DNA of 7,069 bases from Limisphaerales bacterium (lineage in GTDB: Bacteria; Verrucomicrobiota; Verrucomicrobiia; Limisphaerales; PALSA-1396): NCBI GenBank assembly GCA_003140275.1, contig PLJQ01000269.1:1-7069 (forward strand), in the 5' to 3' direction. The notes under the pieces are model-generated. The model did not search any database. It saw only the letters and a list, made by a program, of their open reading frames with translations, and was not told the DNA's origin. A program made the position numbers and the translations under genes. This document shows positions 6,398-7,069 of the stretch, piece by piece (within the stretch, counting starts at the first letter, position 1; each line of letters begins with the position of its first letter).

Positions 6398-6484
6398 CCG
6401 TAGCAGCCGACATAAGGAGGCTCTATCTGATTCCGCGCTCTGCGTTGCGAATTAAAATGAGCCTCCTTATGTCGGCTGCTACGG
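6398..6484. repeat. 87-bp palindromic intergenic element with perfect 26-bp inverted arms
   Basis: The left arm 6398-6423 (starting CCGTAGCAGCCGACATAAGG) is exactly complementary to the right arm 6459-6484. A G-T wobble can extend the outer end (6397/6485). The 35-nt middle may itself fold: ATTC-C-GC at 6430-6436 pairs with GCGAAT at 6447-6452, leaving one bulged C. The RNA would form one long hairpin. No T tract follows on either strand, so it is not a simple intrinsic terminator. Removing the element leaves 18 bp between the two genes. The shape suits a REP-, REPIN- or MITE-type element. I see no clear target-site duplication at its edges. Confidence 0.85.
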
Positions 6485-6494
6485 TAAAGATATT

Positions 6495-7069
6495 ATGAGA
6501 ATCGGCTTCCTAACAGACGCCAGCGTGGGCCGCCTCGACTGGGCGCAACAAAACGGCTTTGGCTCCATCGAATGGAACCAGTTTGAAGGCAGCCCGGCCG
6601 GCCCAAACCACCCAGACTGGAAACCTTTCGCCGAACATTTCGCCGCGGAAGCCAGGTCGCGCAACATCCGCATCTCGGCCATTGCTGCGCTCTACAAAAA
6701 CCCGCTCAATCCGAGACAAAGCGAATTCGCGCGCGCCACGTTTCTGCGCGCCATCGACGTTGCCGCGCACATCGGCGTCAAAACGGTGGCGGGGTTCGCC
6801 GGCGCGGTGATCGAATTGGAAGTGAATCCAAAAGGCGAAAACCCGGTCTATAAACCCTTTGAAGATTTTCTGCCGCAACTTCTCCAATTCTGGGAACCGA
6901 TTGCACAGATCGCGGCGGACAAAGGCGTGCGGCTCGCCTTCGAGCATTGTCCGCAAGGGCCGTATCACCTGCCGATCATGCACTACAACATGCTCGGCCA
7001 GCCGGCGATGTGGGAACGGTTGTTCAACGCGACGAAGTGCGAAAACCTCGGCCTCGAATGGGACGCCAG
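6495..7069 (+). CDS. Second sugar phosphate isomerase/epimerase-like TIM barrel (3' end beyond the window)
   Basis: The frame is open from ATG 6495 to the right edge: 191 complete codons plus two bases. It begins MRIGFLTDASVGRLDWAQQN, the first strand of an AP endonuclease 2-type barrel. Family features are IEWNQFEG at 25-32, IAALYKNPLNP at 63-73, a probable metal ligand Glu150 in AFEHCP (148-153), and LGLEWDA at the edge, where Asp190 sits at the usual second metal position. The last ligands lie outside the window. It differs clearly from the preceding barrel, so it is not a recent duplicate. Only 10 bp separate it from the palindromic element, and no clear SD is visible. It probably belongs to the same sugar-processing operon; function inferred from fold only. 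Confidence 0.85.
   Translation, partial: MRIGFLTDASVGRLDWAQQNGFGSIEWNQFEGSPAGPNHPDWKPFAEHFAAEARSRNIRISAIAALYKNPLNPRQSEFARATFLRAIDVAAHIGVKTVAGFAGAVIELEVNPKGENPVYKPFEDFLPQLLQFWEPIAQIAADKGVRLAFEHCPQGPYHLPIMHYNMLGQPAMWERLFNATKCENLGLEWDA

Noticed and set aside
5691..6413. Minus-strand frame of 240 codons
   Set aside because: Antisense shadow of the TIM-barrel gene, whose plus frame holds all four metal ligands.
6398..6484. CRISPR repeat or intrinsic terminator reading of the palindrome
   Set aside because: There is only one unit with no spacer array, and no T tract follows on either strand.
6510..6983. Minus-strand frame of 157 codons
   Set aside because: Antisense to the second TIM-barrel gene, whose plus frame from 6495 has clear family motifs.

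Overview
The window looks like a fragment of a GC-rich bacterial chromosome, most likely Verrucomicrobiota (Pedosphaera/Limisphaerales type). This rests on the long 408-residue IspH form, a secreted SGNH esterase next to Gfo/Idh/MocA and TIM-barrel sugar enzymes, and the near absence of Shine-Dalgarno (SD) sequences ahead of the core genes. The assignment is inference, since no marker gene such as rRNA is present.

Layout. (1) Positions 1-632, minus strand: an open frame running off the left edge. Its first ~100 residues resemble the N-terminal arm-binding part of a tyrosine integrase, then it switches in frame to the middle of a TraG/VirD4 conjugative coupling protein. It lies directly downstream of a tRNA-Pro(UGG) gene (698-774, minus), a classic place for an integrative element, so the left end looks like a rearranged element remnant. 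(2) 913-2139, plus: ispH, a core isoprenoid gene divergent from the tRNA. (3) 2140-2377: a spacer with small hairpins. (4) 2378-6389 and onward, plus: a sugar-processing cluster of an exported SGNH/GDSL esterase, a Gfo/Idh/MocA oxidoreductase, and two sugar phosphate isomerase/epimerase-like TIM barrels, the second cut by the right edge.

Two things break that cluster. The oxidoreductase carries a C-terminal extension that is a complete double Clp N-terminal (ClpC-type) domain, an unexpected fusion. Immediately after it sits a convergent small winged-helix-like gene (5134-5385, minus). The Clp part and the small gene are lower in GC in the stretches I counted and carry the only good SD-like sequences near coding starts, so they may be a later insert of about 1 kb. 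Between the two TIM-barrel genes lies an 87-bp palindromic element with perfect 26-bp arms. Without it the two genes would be only 18 bp apart, so it looks like a mobile intergenic repeat that landed in an operon.

How the genes may work together (inference): the esterase would remove acyl groups from a carbohydrate outside the cytoplasm. The NAD(P)-dependent oxidoreductase and the TIM-barrel proteins would then oxidise and isomerise, epimerise or cleave the sugar, as in known 3-keto-glycoside pathways that pair these two families. The substrate cannot be read from the sequence.
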